From NCBI RefSeq assembly GCF_958450345.1, contig NC_088784.1, positions 46,004,278-46,068,277 on the forward strand: 64,000 bases of DNA. Reading direction: 5' to 3'. The DNA is from Calliphora vicina (taxonomy: Eukaryota > Arthropoda > Insecta > Diptera > Calliphoridae). Below are positions 33,470 through 44,738 of this stretch, one piece after another. The notes under the pieces were generated by a model. It made no database searches. It was not told the DNA's origin and worked only from the letters and a program-made list of their open reading frames with translations. A program made the translations under genes and the position numbers. The stretch's first letter is position 1, and each line of letters begins with the position of its first letter.

Positions 33470-36106
33470 TTAGCGGGGTGGTAGATCTGCTCTACGGAGC
33501 CTGGATCGGGTTTGGGTCTGCACAAGTTGTCTTGCAAGCGTATTGAGATGGTTTCGCAGCTTCACAATATATTTCTCACGAACTTTCTTGAACTCTTCCT
33601 TTACCAATGTCACTTCTAGGTCTCTGTGGATGTTTTCATTTCTTATGTACCATGGTGCTGCCGTCATGGTCCTAAGAATTTTAGATTGGGCCCTCTGTAT
33701 AAGATCAATACTGGTGTTGCTAGCCATTCCCCATAATTGAATTCCATATGTCCAAATTGGTTTTAAAACGGTCTTATACAGGATGACTTTATATTCAAGG
33801 CTTAATTTTGATTGGTCACTGATTAACCAATGAAAGCTAGAGGCTTTTAACTTCATGTGAAGTCTCTGGGTTTCTATGTGTCGGCGCCAAGTAAGCCGTC
33901 TATCTAGATGAATACCAAGGTAGGTGACATAATCAGACTGCGGTATATTAACGTTGTTGAGTGTGACAGGTGGGCAATTTCCTCTCTTTAGAGCGAACGT
34001 AACATGTTTACTTTTCAGCTCATTTACCTTTATACGCCAGTTTTTCAACCATGACTCCACACGTACGAGGTAATTCTGTAGTTGACTAGATGCCATGAGT
34101 GGGTTTTCGTCTGAGCTAATAATGGCGGTATCATCAGCAAATATTGAAATTGTTAGTTTATCGCACGTAGGGAGGTTGGAGGTGTAAATCAAATATAGCG
34201 TAGGTCCTAGTACACTTCCCTGTGGAACGCCAGCTCCAATCTTGTATTCTCTCGTCACATAATCATTGTACTTAACTCTGAAAAGTCTATTCGATAAATA
34301 AGACTCCAGCAATTTATGAGTACATAGTGGTAGTAAACATTTGATTTTATGTACTAGACCCTTATGCCATACCTTGTCAAAAGCCTGAGCAACGTCTAAA
34401 AAGACGGCAGATCAACATTTATTTAATTCAAAAGATTTTCTAATCTCTCCAGTTAAACGATTGACCTGTTCAATGGTGCCATGATGTTCACGGAAACCAA
34501 ATTGGTGTACTGGGATAATGTTTCCATCATTCAAAAAAGGTATTATCTTTTTCTGGAATATTTTCTCGAATAGCTTCGACAAACAAGGGAGTAGGCTAAT
34601 AGGTCTATAAGAAGATGGCAGGGTTAAATCTTTACCCGGTTTATGTATCATTATTATTTGAGAAATTTTCCAATTTTTTGGATAAATTCCTAGTTTCAAG
34701 ATCGCATTAAACAATATAGATAGCACAATTGCCACATTTGGTAGGTTCTTAATCATTGATGGCGTTATTAAATCATATCCCGGTGATTTTTTCAAGTCTA
34801 ATTTATGTTTAATTACTCTATTAACATCCTCAGGACTAATATCGAATTGGGCTGCATTAGCCATTGTTAAAGCTGGCAGTTCTTCTAGTTCAAACTCATT
34901 TGCCGTGGAGTTGGGTTGAAATACTTCACTTAAATGTTCAGCAAATACTGAGGCTTTTTCTATAGCACTTCGTGCCCAGGTTCCGTCAGCTTTTCTTAAA
35001 GCGCTTTGTGCCTCTACCGGTGGCTTAATGTTCCTCGTTGCCTTCCAAAGAGAGAAATTTGTGTATTTTGTACTCGTCAAACTTTTAATATAATTTTCGT
35101 TTATGCGATCCTCTTCTAAATGAAGGGCTCTTTTTAGTTTTCGTACTGCTGCGGACAGCCTCTGCTTTGCAGCAGGTGATCTATTATGTTGCCATTCTCT
35201 TCTGAGTCTTCTCTTTTCGAGAAGAAGTCTTTCAATATCCGAACTTGAAATAGGCGTATTAGTTTTTGGAGGGATCTGACACCTAGAAACAATCAATGAC
35301 GTGAAGTCATTGACGGTCCTATCTATGTCTTCCTCACACTGTAAATTAGGATTTGTGTGGATATGACTGCTGATATATTTCCTATATCTTAGCCAATTTG
35401 TCTTAAAATACAAAGAGTCCTTAGGAAATCTTGGGATGTTGGGTCTCTCACAATAATTAATAATTACAGGAGAGTGGTCAGAAGATAGATCATAGGATAT
35501 TTCTGTGGATATTGCATTCCGAATAATATTTCTGCATATGGCGAAGTCTATTAGATCAGGAATTTTTCTAGGATCAGTTGGCCAATAAGTTGGGTATCCA
35601 GGAGACACAAAATCTAAGCAATTTTTGCGATCAACTAGAGCTTTATACAGCTGTCTACCTCTGGGATTTACCAATCGCGAACCCCAATATGTATTGTAGT
35701 CTCCACATGCCAGAAAACGATCTCCTAGTCTTATAAAGAATTCTTCAAATTTCTCCTTGGTCATCGAAAAACGTGGTGGGCAATATATAGAGCTCAGAGT
35801 TAAGTCTCCAGCTGGGTATTCAAGGCGAATAGATGTTGCTTGCATATAATCCTTTGAAAACGTATCTAGGGCATAGTGTCTCAATCGGTTTCTAATTATG
35901 ATACCGGTACCGCCATGTGCCTTATCATCCGGATGGTTTGTGTAATAAAATGAGTATCCTGATATATTAAAGTTATATCTATTCGTAAGATGTGTCTCCG
36001 AAATTAACATCAAATCGATGCTTTTATTTAACATAAAATGGGAAATTTCCGATTTGTGCTGGTTTAAACCATTTGCATTCCAGAAACATATCTTCAAAAA
36101 ATTCAT
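33470..36106 (-). pseudogene. LINE ORF2 (endonuclease-reverse transcriptase), copy 1
   Basis: Residue order: APE-type endonuclease (FWNANGL, SETHLT, GDYN, DLIDFA, SSDHSPV), then RT (YRPISLLP, FLDVAQAFDKVWH, PQGSVLGP, FADD) and a C-terminal region. About 879 codons. Compared with copy 2 it has lost three codons after GDYN (the AKH of the endonuclease motif), five codons near SLIVS, and one Ile; an in-frame TGA at 34414-34412 separates endonuclease-fingers from the palm with FADD. So neither half could work alone. Confidence 0.9.
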
Positions 36107-36531
36107 TTTCTTGTTAATAGAATTTGAATCATTTGGTTCTGTGCTCTCAGAAGCTCTTGTATTGTGTGTTGCATGGATGACATGAAGTTAGTCATATTTT
36201 GATTAAGAGAGGAAATATTCTCAGTAAGTGTTTGCATAAGGTTTTCCAATCCTCCCATATTTTGGGGGACTTTTGGCTTTTGATAACCCGTTTTTAAAAT
36301 ACTGGCGTATGAGCTGGCTCCAGCATTAATTGTAGCTCCCTGGCATTTTTCCTGTGATACTGGATGAGCCGCATTTATTTTATCATTTGAAAAATCTACT
36401 CCAGAGCTTAGTGGTCTAGATGTAGATACCGAATTTGTAGGTGTTGATTCAACTATTTCACCTATCAACAGCTTTTGCATCTCTCTTAATCTTTTTAGTA
36501 ACTCCTTGTAGACCGGGCATCCGCGATAATT
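36103..36531 (-). pseudogene. LINE ORF1 C-terminal fragment, copy 1
   Basis: Begins at the truncation point with YRGCPVYKELLKRLRE, corresponding to the last zinc knuckle and tail of ORF1 in copy 2. Ends in an ATGA overlap with the ORF2 start, the usual coupling in this clade. Confidence 0.85.
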
Positions 36532-37590
36532 ATTTTTTAACAAAATTTTACAGTAATATAGATTTTTCGATTTAAAATGAAAAACTGAACACCAATTTTT
36601 AAATTTGTAATCAGGAATCCCGCAATTCCAAAAAAAGTGTTGAAAAATCCCAAAAATGGGATTTTTTAGTTTTTAGGCTATAATATACATACTAGGAACC
36701 CTTTACAAAATAATTAAGAACATATTGGGCCATGTAAATGGGTTACTATATTTTGATATCGAGTATGCGATTTGAGAATTTTTGCCCTAAAGTTGAATTT
36801 TACATAAAAAATAGGCGTTCTTTGAATGGACCTGGTCCCCTCGGTATTGAAAATTTTCAATTTTTTTTTAATTTAAAACATTTGACGTAAAGTTAGCTTT
36901 TTAAAAAGTACAAATTCTTTATACATCCTTTTGGAAATTTCTTAGATAACTTAAAAAGAATAATAGTACTTTTTTCCCAAAAAAATAGCGAAAAACTCCT
37001 TTTTAAAATTTTTAAAATTCAAATGCATGTATCTTTGTACTCAGTCATGATATTTAAACAATTTTTTATACATTTCATACATAAATTTATTGTTAGTCCA
37101 ACAAAAGAAAAATAGAGAAAATCGGGATATATTTGGATCCGCTGTTATCAAAAAACTGGAGTAGGGTGGGTAAAAATGTTGAAAATTTAATTTTCACATG
37201 CGAATATCTCCTAAGCTATAAGAGATAATTGATATCTCTTATAGCTCGTCGAGGAGATTCCATATACGTAATTTTTTTGAAATCGGAACAATCCCGAAGA
37301 AATAGGATCGTTTTAAAAATTGAACATACCCGAGGTGTCCTACTTTGGGGAACCCTGGCCGCACCCCCAGTGGGCCCGTGCGGTCAAAATTCAAAACATA
37401 AACCCCACAACACTTCGTCTGTGCGTATGTCAAATTTCAGAAGTTACAGATTTATTTCCATCTTTTTTTTCTCATACCACTGTGCGTTGTAGGGGTAAAT
37501 ATTGAAAACTCTCCCTAATAATTGTACCTGGTTGGTTCTACCAAGAATTTTACCTGCATCAAATAAGCTGTGAGTCACTGTATATCGTCA

Positions 37591-37884
37591 CTGTAAACCA
37601 CCCTATTCAATTTATTCAATTGTAAATTCAAATCTGCACTGACCTCAATAAATCATACCACAACAATGCAAAACAAAATTACACGCATTCTTATTTTCTT
37701 CATTTATGCACCTTAAAATAAAAACATTTTTTGCTTTTGATTTTTAATTGCTAGTGCCAAGGCGAATTCATACAAGGTGGTGTCAGTTCTACAAAAACAA
37801 CGATTGGTCTTAATTCACCTAGCCCCCATACAAATGTCCTCCCGAAATTAGACTTTATCGGTCATAAATGTTTAATTTATGTAG
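37591..37884. other. AT-rich DNA with a family A MITE end
   Basis: 37759-37812 matches one end of MITE family A (CAAGGCGAATTCATACAAGG to GATTGGTCTTAA), then breaks off. The rest is unassigned. Confidence 0.55.
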
Positions 37885-37892
37885 GTATCTAG

Positions 37893-38840
37893 TAGGGTGA
37901 TCGATTCTTCGACATTTTTTAGAAACCGGTTTCTTCGAAAAATTGCAATTTAATATAACCCGGTTTCGGTTTTTTAATAATAACCGGTTAACCGCTTTTT
38001 TTGGCAAAATATTAAAACGCCGAGAAATAAGAAGAATATTGTATTTATTAAAATAATAGCTATTAAAACAAAAACGGATCATGGAAAAACTTAAAACAAA
38101 AAATATATCATATAATTATGATACAGAATATACATACACGTATTCTAATAACAAAAATAAGCCTTTTTAAAACGCTTAAATACTTTTTAGTTTTAATTTT
38201 GATTACTTCTTTTAACCTTCACAAGGTCTCCAGGTCAAATTTGAGTGGTTGATATTTTTGAAATTTTATTTAATTTCAAATGCCAACAACTACGTTAGGT
38301 TTTCAGAAAAACAAATTGGCAAACAAAATTATCTATAAAATTGTTTGTACTTAAGGTCTTTGGTTTATATTTGGCCTGGAGCAAAAACCATCAATTTTTG
38401 TTACACCATTTATTTTTGATATTTTATGACTTTTATTTAATTTCAAAAGTTAGGTTTAAAAAAAAAATTGGCAAACAAATCTGTTTTCTATTTGGTCAAA
38501 TTTGATCCGAAGATTTGAAGACCTTATGAAAGTTTAAATAATCTCTTAGGAATAAAACACAGTTTTTAGTTAACAAAGCATTGAGTAAGTTTTCAAGCTT
38601 TCCAGATCGCTTGTGACATTTGTCTAAATATAAAAAGTCTTCTAAAATAGTTGGAGTATTTGTTTTAAAAAAGTTTTTTAGATTTTGAATATTTTTTAAA
38701 GTTTTTAATAGACTAAAACTCATAAAAACACACTTTTATAAAAAAGGCTATTCGAGGAGAAAAACTCGGTTTCTTCGATATTCGAAATGTGAGCTTTTCA
38801 AAAAAACCGAAACCGGCTTAACCAAAAAAAAACCGGTATA
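37893..38840. mobile_element. hAT element, TAGGGTGATC family
   Basis: Flanks GTATCTAG / GTATCTAC form an 8-bp TSD with one mismatch. Subterminal regions contain AACCGG, ACCGGTTTCTTCGA and their complements. Minus-strand frames inside lack domains. Confidence 0.78.
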
Positions 38841-38848
38841 GTATCTAC

Positions 38849-40590
38849 ACATATATCGTTCAAAATAAATTATGTATATATACCGAATTTATGTCACCAA
38901 ATTTTATTATGATCGGTCCATAATTAGTCATAGCTCCCATATAAGACCCGCTTCCGTAAATCACTTTAACGTTCATAAATCTCATAAAAATTTTGGTATA
39001 CCCATAAAATTCAACATAAATAACTTTCATATATAGCCCAATTATAAATAAAAATTTCCCGGGAGTTTTTCCCCTTTTCTCATTTTTCCTATTCAAATTC
39101 ATTGGGAAAAACTTCCGCGGAATTTTTTATTCATAATTGGGCTGATAGACATAAACTACGGCCTAATTTCATGGTGATCAGTCAATAAAGGCCCACTTCG
39201 AAGATCACTCAGGAATATAAATTGTTGAATTTTTAAAAGAATAATGTTTTTGCTCATTTACTTAGTGAAGGGAATTATATGGTCGGGCTTACTTGTTTGT
39301 TAAGGAAATTTGAAGATATTTATGGGAAAATGCATGGTGATAATAATAAAAAAATATATCGAAAAATCGTATGTTTGCGACCCGTACGTTCGCGACCGGT
39401 GCTTAAGCCAATTAAACAAAAACCAATAGATATAATTTATTGTGTAAAAACCGGATATAGACCTACATTAATACACTTTTAAAATAACCTAATCGCTTTT
39501 ACATATTCCTTTCCATTTCGCAGATTTTTACATTTCACTACTGTCAGCCAAAGTTGACTTCTATTTTGCGTACGTTCATTACCACATGTTTATAACTATC
39601 ATTATGATAACTAAAACTCGATGAAATCCATCTTTTGCACTAAACATAGAATTACCAAAATGCTATCGAATCACGAAAAAAATACTAGGAAAAGTTTTGT
39701 TTTCTATATTCTTTGGACATCAAAAGCGTACGAACGTACGTTCGATTGACAGCTATATTTATGACCATTCAATTTAAATACAAATTAATTTTGAGTAATT
39801 TAACTTTGAATGGAATTTTTCACAACTTCTCACGGAAAAGGAGATAATTTTCAAAGATCTGGATAATTTGTAACGAGCGTAACGTGCGTCACAAAATGTT
39901 CTCGGCTTTTCATGCAAATAAGTTATATTAGAATTCTCTTTCATTCATCTTTCTTTTAGGAATAAGTTTTTGTGTGCTTTATTATGCAAAATTCGCTAAA
40001 ATTACGAAAAAACACTTCAACTTTTAATGTTACTTCCATTTTTTGAAACGTGCGTCACAAAACTTGGCGATCAATTATTTCGCAAGAAATAGCAATTAAA
40101 AGGTAATAAATTATGCCATTTGGAATTGCACTTAAATCGTATAGTATACATTGGAGGTATCTTATTTGTAAAACCAAAAAATTTTTATATTTAAATATGA
40201 AAACGTGTACGAATGAAACGTTCGTCACGCAGGATTTGCCCACATGTATATAGTTCATCTATGTATAAAAATTAAATGGTCCATGTATGTAATGGCATCA
40301 CGTGAGAACGGTTGGAACGATTTGTCCGATTTTTTTTATTCGATTCGAAATTTTCAGGAGATGGATTGTAAAGATAAATTTTTTGGAGAATCGTGAAGAA
40401 CTCCAAAGTATGAGAGTATGAGAAAATTTTAGGAAAATTTAAAGAACTGAATGTTACTACTTTCTTTTCACTTCTCATTTTTCTTAATAAGAAAATTGTT
40501 TTGGAAAAACTTAAAGAGCTAACAATACTGCCTCAATAGAAGAACAAAAAACATTGTTTAAAATCAAGCTTTAAAATTAATTTTTTGTTT
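38849..40590. other. Mixed old repeats
   Basis: 38870-39300 resembles a Helentron-type family (GATCGGTCCATAATTAGTCA, later GTGAAGGGAATTATATGGTC and ACTTGTT). 39550-40230 contains repeated AACGTGCGTCACAAAA and ACGTTCGTCACG motifs of unknown origin. 40262-40590 begins like a Helitron 5' part (CATCACGTGAGAACGGTTGG). No gene is supported. Confidence 0.4.
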
Positions 40591-40596
40591 GTTTTT

Positions 40597-41317
40597 ATAC
40601 CCTTCACCTTCGTGAGAAGGGTATATATAAGTTTGTCATTCCGTTTGTAATTTCCACATTTTTCATTTCCGATCCTATAAAGTATATATATTCTGGATCC
40701 TTATAGATAGCGGAGTCGATTAAGCCATGTCCGTCTGTCTGTCTGTCCGTCTGTCTGTCCGTCTGTCTGTTGAAATCAATTTTCTGAAGACCCCAGATAT
40801 CTTCGGGATCCAAATCTTCAATAATTCTGCCAGACATACTTTCGAGAAGTTTGCTATTTAAAATCAGCAAAATCGGTCTACAAATGGCTGAGATATGAGG
40901 AAAAAACCAGGACAACCTCGATTTTTGACCTATTTTTTACCTATATCTGGATTACTAAGACATTAACATAGACAATATGCATATCTAATGATAGATATTT
41001 CGAAGACAATTGCAACGACGTATATAAGACCATAGTAAGTTGGACCTACAATGGGTCAAAATCGGAAAAAAATTTTAACCCGATTTTTTTTTTCACCAAA
41101 AAAAAATTGAAAAAAAAAAAAATTTAAAATTTAAAAAAAAAATAAAATATAAAAAAAAGAAATTAGAAATTTTGTTTTTCCAAAAAATTAAACAACAACT
41201 TTGGAAAAAAAATAAATTTTGTTTACCTAAAAATATTTAAAATTTTTATTTTGAAGTATAATTTGGTGAAGGGTATATAAGATTCGGCACAGCCGAATAT
41301 AGCACTCGTACTTGTTT
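40597..41317 (+). mobile_element. DINE-1/INE-1-like Helentron, near-complete
   Basis: 5' TATACCCTTCACCTTCGTGA, the GTCTGTCTGTCC microsatellite (about 40733-40770), and the 3' hairpin GATTCGGCACAGCCGAAT with CTTGTTT end. It preserves the sites that are occupied in the copy at 497-1715. Confidence 0.88.
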
Positions 41318-41319
41318 AA

Positions 41320-42120
41320 TTAATAATTGTTATTGTTGCAATAAACAGATAAACATTTTTGTTATTTTTTCTTTTACTGAAATGTTTGTGTTTTAATATG
41401 AACAGAGCGAAGCCGGGGTTTTTATATAAAATCAACTATCAACCGCTTAAATTCTTTTTTTTTACTTTTATGTCAAATTCGTGTTACATATTTTTAATGT
41501 TCTATAATCGCACTAAAGTAGTCAACATTACGGTTACATTCCATCAACGGGCTAACCCAGCTTTAATTCACGTCACCATACTTTACACTTGCGCAAATAC
41601 GAACTTTAGGTATGGTTGTTGTGATTGTGCGAAATTTCGAATTATCGAAAGAGTAAAAATGGTGACGTCAATTTGTTTTTGTTCTACTTTTCGTTTCTTT
41701 TACGATATTACACCATATAAATTGCCGTTTTTATACTAGTACATATTCGGATTTTACTGTTTTCAGGTGCATTTAAATATTATTACGTCATCTATAATTA
41801 TAAATGTAGTCTAAAGTTAAAATTTTAATAATTGTCAAAATTATTAATGTGAGTACTTGGTGCAGCATCACTCTAAGCTTATAATCAATTCGCAATTAGT
41901 GTTACTATTTTTAATATTTGTTTTTATATTTAGCTCCAACAAAATTTAAGTACAAAAAATGTATGTGCCAAATTATTTAAAAATATTAAAATGTAAATGA
42001 TTTTGCACTAGTAAACGCGACGTGAAGTAATATGTGAGACTATAAAATTCAGTAGGCTTTAAAATAAAGTTATCATTTTTTACATAATGCAATTAATTTT
42101 AAGAAATGTCAACACGTATT
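41320..42120. other. 5' part of IAP2 intron 2, no repeat recognised
   Basis: A 126-codon plus-strand frame at 41359-41739 has no family motif and a biased Phe/Tyr content; not called as a gene. Confidence 0.4.
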
Positions 42121-42128
42121 ATACCTAC

Positions 42129-42568
42129 CATTTTGCATGTTCAAACCAAGGATCATCTTCTTTTTCCCATGATCTCAATCCCATGTTGCAGTGAAAACAT
42201 CTGACTTGATCATCAACTTTTTGATAATAAAGACCCGCTTGAGCCAGATCCTCCGGTTTTTGAATATCCGTTATTGGCCAATTTGAATAAGTGCGAAGTC
42301 TAGACTGTAATGATGTATATTTTGGATTTTTGGGAGGTGATATTTGTTGAATACCCAAATCTCGAATCCCATCATTGGCTATTTCAATTAAAGGTCCCAG
42401 TAGCACACGCGGGCATTCCGGAAAAAAACGCTGATGTTCCTCGAATGCATTATCCTGTTTTTCCCACTGTGCAATAACGCCTTTACACCAAGCACACTCA
42501 ACTTCATCAGATCGATTACGATAAAAAAATCCAGCTTTTGCTAATGATTGGGGTGTAATATTTGGATT
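42129..42568 (-). CDS. Diap2: IAP2 (Diap2-like) coding exon 2: BIR2 and most of BIR3
   Basis: Starts after the acceptor TTTATTAG at 42569 and reads NPNITPQSLAKAGFF, completing BIR2 with ligands CAWC, H (EEHQRFFPEC) and C. After a linker, BIR3 follows: RLRTYSNWP, then CFHC, then the zinc-ligand His in WFEHAKW. The exon ends inside the Trp codon (TG|GTAGGT). The splice is needed: in the unspliced frame a TAG comes directly after this Trp. The last BIR3 cysteine is supplied by the exon at 7669, 34.5 kb away. The motif order and residues match Diap2 closely, so family assignment is firm; orthology rests on recalled Drosophila motifs, not on a search. Confidence 0.93.
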
Positions 42569-42631
42569 CTAATAAACATTAAATTAATAAAATTATTGTA
42601 GAAGCTGTATAAAAAAACTATGTTTCATTAC

Positions 42632-43018
42632 CGGCCAATTTACAAATGTAGCTAAACGATCCTTTTCTATTAGTAAATCAAAAGTGCGATGTTCTTTTGG
42701 AGCTGAAGAGGGAACTTCATTCCCAGTCGAGTTTCGCTGTTGGTGCACCTGTAATATATCATTCGCTGTCATTGTCATAGGCAAATTACCACATTGGTGC
42801 CTATTTATAATAAATTCACATTGAGGATTTAAGCGAATGTGTCGTTCTTCTATGTCATTATTTTCCCAATCACTAATAACACAGTGACACCAATTGCACT
42901 CGACCTCCAATAAGTTTCCAGTTGCAAAAAATCCATTGGCTGATAGAGTCCGATAACAGACAGGAGCATCAGTAGGCCATGTATTAAAACTCTGCAAACG
43001 AGACTCCTCTGAATTCAT
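42632..43018 (-). CDS. Diap2: IAP2 (Diap2-like) coding exon 1: BIR1 and start of BIR2
   Basis: First coding exon of an inhibitor-of-apoptosis protein; in flies IAP2 is a ubiquitin ligase acting in IMD immune signalling and caspase restraint (family knowledge). Codons 1-129. BIR1 (about residues 6-75) shows the CX2C pair (VECNWC), then H and C ligands (ERHIRLNPQC). BIR2 begins near residue 117 (RLATFVNWP). The ATG at 43018 is chosen because an in-frame TAA lies four codons upstream. The exon ends CCG|GTAATG, phase 0, and joins 42568 across a 63-bp intron. The open frame continues a few codons into the intron, which is not used. Upstream DNA is filled by hAT-type insertions from 43097, so promoter and 5' UTR are not visible. 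Confidence 0.93.
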
Positions 43019-43096
43019 TTTATTATTTTATACATAGACTAACAATTTTATACATAAATACAAGTCAGACAAGCAAATCACAAAGTATACCCCGTG

Positions 43097-43708
43097 TAGG
43101 GTTCTATAAATCGATTGTTCGAACAATCGACTTTTTGCTGATAAAAGTCGAAAAGTCGAAATCGACTTTTTGGTCGGAAAAAGTCGAACAATCGATTGTG
43201 TTATCTCAAAAGTCGAATAACCGATAAAAGTCGAAAATAGTCGATAAAAGTCGAAAAAAAGTCGAATAGTCGATAAAAGTCGACCTTTTATATTCTTAAA
43301 AAAAATATTTAATTGCAACATTATACTAAAACTATTGCAATACACTTGCATTTTTGTAGTGTGTGCTAATATAAATAATAAATAAATGTTTATAAATTAA
43401 AGCTTTTTTCTACACAACATTCTTCTAACTATTATTGCCTTGATAAATTTCATTTTTATTGCTAAACATTACAAAAGGCGCATCAATAAATGTAGAAACT
43501 ATGTATTTTTTATAAGAAATGGTAAAAAGTTGAAAAAAGTCGAAAATAGTCGCAAAGTCGAAAAGTCGACTTTTACAAATTACCAAAAGTCGAGAATTCG
43601 AAAAGTCGACTTTTTAAAAAACGAAAAAAGTCGAAGTTCGAAAAGTCGACTTTTTAAAAAACGGAAAAAGTCAAAAAGTCGACTTTTTGTTTCAGCTATA
43701 GAACCCTA
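43097..43708. mobile_element. hAT element, TAGGGTTCTATA family
   Basis: Ends TAGGGTTCTATA / TATAGAACCCTA; TSD ACCCCGTG / ACTCCGTG (one mismatch). Both halves are arrays of AAAGTCGA-type motifs. It lies under 80 bp upstream of the IAP2 start codon, so it may supply or displace the promoter region. Confidence 0.85.
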
Positions 43709-43716
43709 ACTCCGTG

Positions 43717-44011
43717 CAATGCGAATTTATTCAAGGTGGAGTCAGTCAAACATCTGATAATTTTTTTTTTCGCTTTTTGGTTCTAACAACTGTCAAAGCA
43801 AGTTTTTATATTTAAATATCTACATATTCTAAACATATTAACAAAATATTTATTGCTTACATAAATAAGTAAAGCCCTCACTATTCAATTATCTACACTA
43901 TATTAAGTTTAAATACTTATTTGTTTAATATTTCATTTTGGTTTTTTGACTGTTGTTAAGACCAATTGTTGTTTTTGTAGAACTGACACCACCATGTATG
44001 AATTCGCCTTG
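43717..44011. mobile_element. hAT-type MITE, family A, copy next to the hAT
   Basis: Begins CAATGCGAATTTATTCAAGG, ends TGAATTCGCCTTG, flanked by ACTCCGTG and ACTCTGTG. The left flank is also the right TSD of the hAT at 43097-43708. Confidence 0.83.
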
Positions 44012-44078
44012 ACTCTGTGAAGCAAATGACGCAAAATGTATATTGTACATCCAAGGCGAATTCATACAAGGTGGTGGT

Positions 44079-44286
44079 CATGGTGTAATGATATACAAGG
44101 TGACATTAATCAAACAGCTGATTATTTTTTTGCTCGAGTTTCTTTACAACTTTAATCTTGTCAAAATTTTATTTTGCTGTAGTTTGTATACATTATGTCA
44201 GTTGTTTTTGACACTATAAAAGTTATTTGTTTTTGTATTGTTGTATTTGTTGCCGTAACGCATACACCTTATAATCATTACACCAT
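44079..44286. mobile_element. hAT-type MITE, family C
   Basis: Ends CATGGTGTAATGAT / ATCATTACACCATG within family A; flanks GTGGTGGT / GTGGTGGC (8 bp, one mismatch). Contains CAAACAGCTGAT as in related families. Confidence 0.75.
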
Positions 44287-44320
44287 GGTGGTGGCAGTTC
44301 TACAAAAACAACAATTGGTC

Positions 44321-44468
44321 CAAGGTGCATTTAATAAGGTGCCATCGGCAGCACAGCTGATTATAGAAATAGCACGCACAAATGTCAAACTCTATATATA
44401 AAAAATAAGTGAATTCGCCTGTATTTATTTCAATTCGCCACTGCTGTCACCTTGTTAAATACGCCTTG
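44321..44468. mobile_element. hAT-type MITE, family B
   Basis: Ends CAAGGTGCATTTAATAAGGT / ACCTTGTTAAATACGCCTTG, perfect 8-bp TSD AATTGGTC (44313-44320, 44469-44476), inside family A. Confidence 0.9.
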
Positions 44469-44738
44469 AATTGGTCTTAACTAGAGATGCAAATCGAGAC
44501 TAATTTTTGAAAATCCCGGGGTTCGGTATTTGGTAAAAAAATCCCGAAACCCCGAGTCGGGATTTCGGGGTTTTCGGGAAATCTAAAATTCCGAAAATTA
44601 TAAGAAAGAAACGTACATAATTATGTCTTTGCAATTGAAAGAAAATTTTTTATTTAACAATTAATTTATATTAGACACTAAAAAGCATATAATACTTGCA
44701 TGAGTACATTATATAAGAAGAAATAACAATAAATATAT

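Larger units (their letters stand above)
33346..36531 (-). mobile_element. Jockey-clade LINE, copy 1, 5' truncated
   Basis: Minus strand, poly(A) end at 33346, truncated inside ORF1 at 36531. Inserted in the right arm of the Transib-like element (the intact left arm reads ...AATATTTTTTAACAAAATT), with an ATTTTTT-type TSD that merges with the tail. Carries an ORF1 fragment (36103-36531) and near-complete ORF2 with defects. Confidence 0.9.
30767..37484. mobile_element. Transib-like foldback element enclosing a hAT and a LINE
   Basis: Ends CACAGTGGTATGAGAAAAAA / TTTTTTCTCATACCACTGTG with a perfect 5-bp TSD CGTTG (30762-30766, 37485-37489), fitting Transib. The whole element is one inverted repeat: left arm to about 32984, right arm from about 33116, with a roughly 130-bp loop. 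Each arm has been hit once: a hAT at 31611-32671 in the left, a LINE at 33346-36531 in the right; each arm supplies the other's empty site. Net size is near 2.5 kb. No transposase gene is seen. Confidence 0.82.
30119..37580. mobile_element. Tc1-like element enclosing nested insertions
   Basis: Ends CAGTGACTCACAGCTTATTT / AAATAAGCTGTGAGTCACTG between TA dinucleotides (30117-30118, 37581-37582); inverted ends match for over 30 bp. A transposase relic lies near 30440-30500 on the plus strand (NRRRRIEFCRQHLNKD), with stops around it. The bulk of the span is the Transib-like insertion at 30767-37484. Confidence 0.83.

Noticed and set aside
33543..33740. Plus-strand ORF opposite the LINE
   Set aside because: Antisense shadow of ORF2.
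41359..41739. 126-codon plus-strand ORF as a gene
   Set aside because: Low complexity, Phe/Tyr-rich, no domain, no splice or family support, and within the IAP2 intron.
42125..42406. Separate short protein starting at an internal Met in BIR2-BIR3
   Set aside because: It is the 3' part of IAP2 exon 2; the reading frame continues upstream to the acceptor at 42569.
44466..44481. Mismatch between flanks GTCTTAAC and GCACAAAG taken as evidence that the TAGAGATGC element was recombined
   Set aside because: The right TSD is present but displaced by the CACAAAG element; removing that element restores GTCTTAAC.
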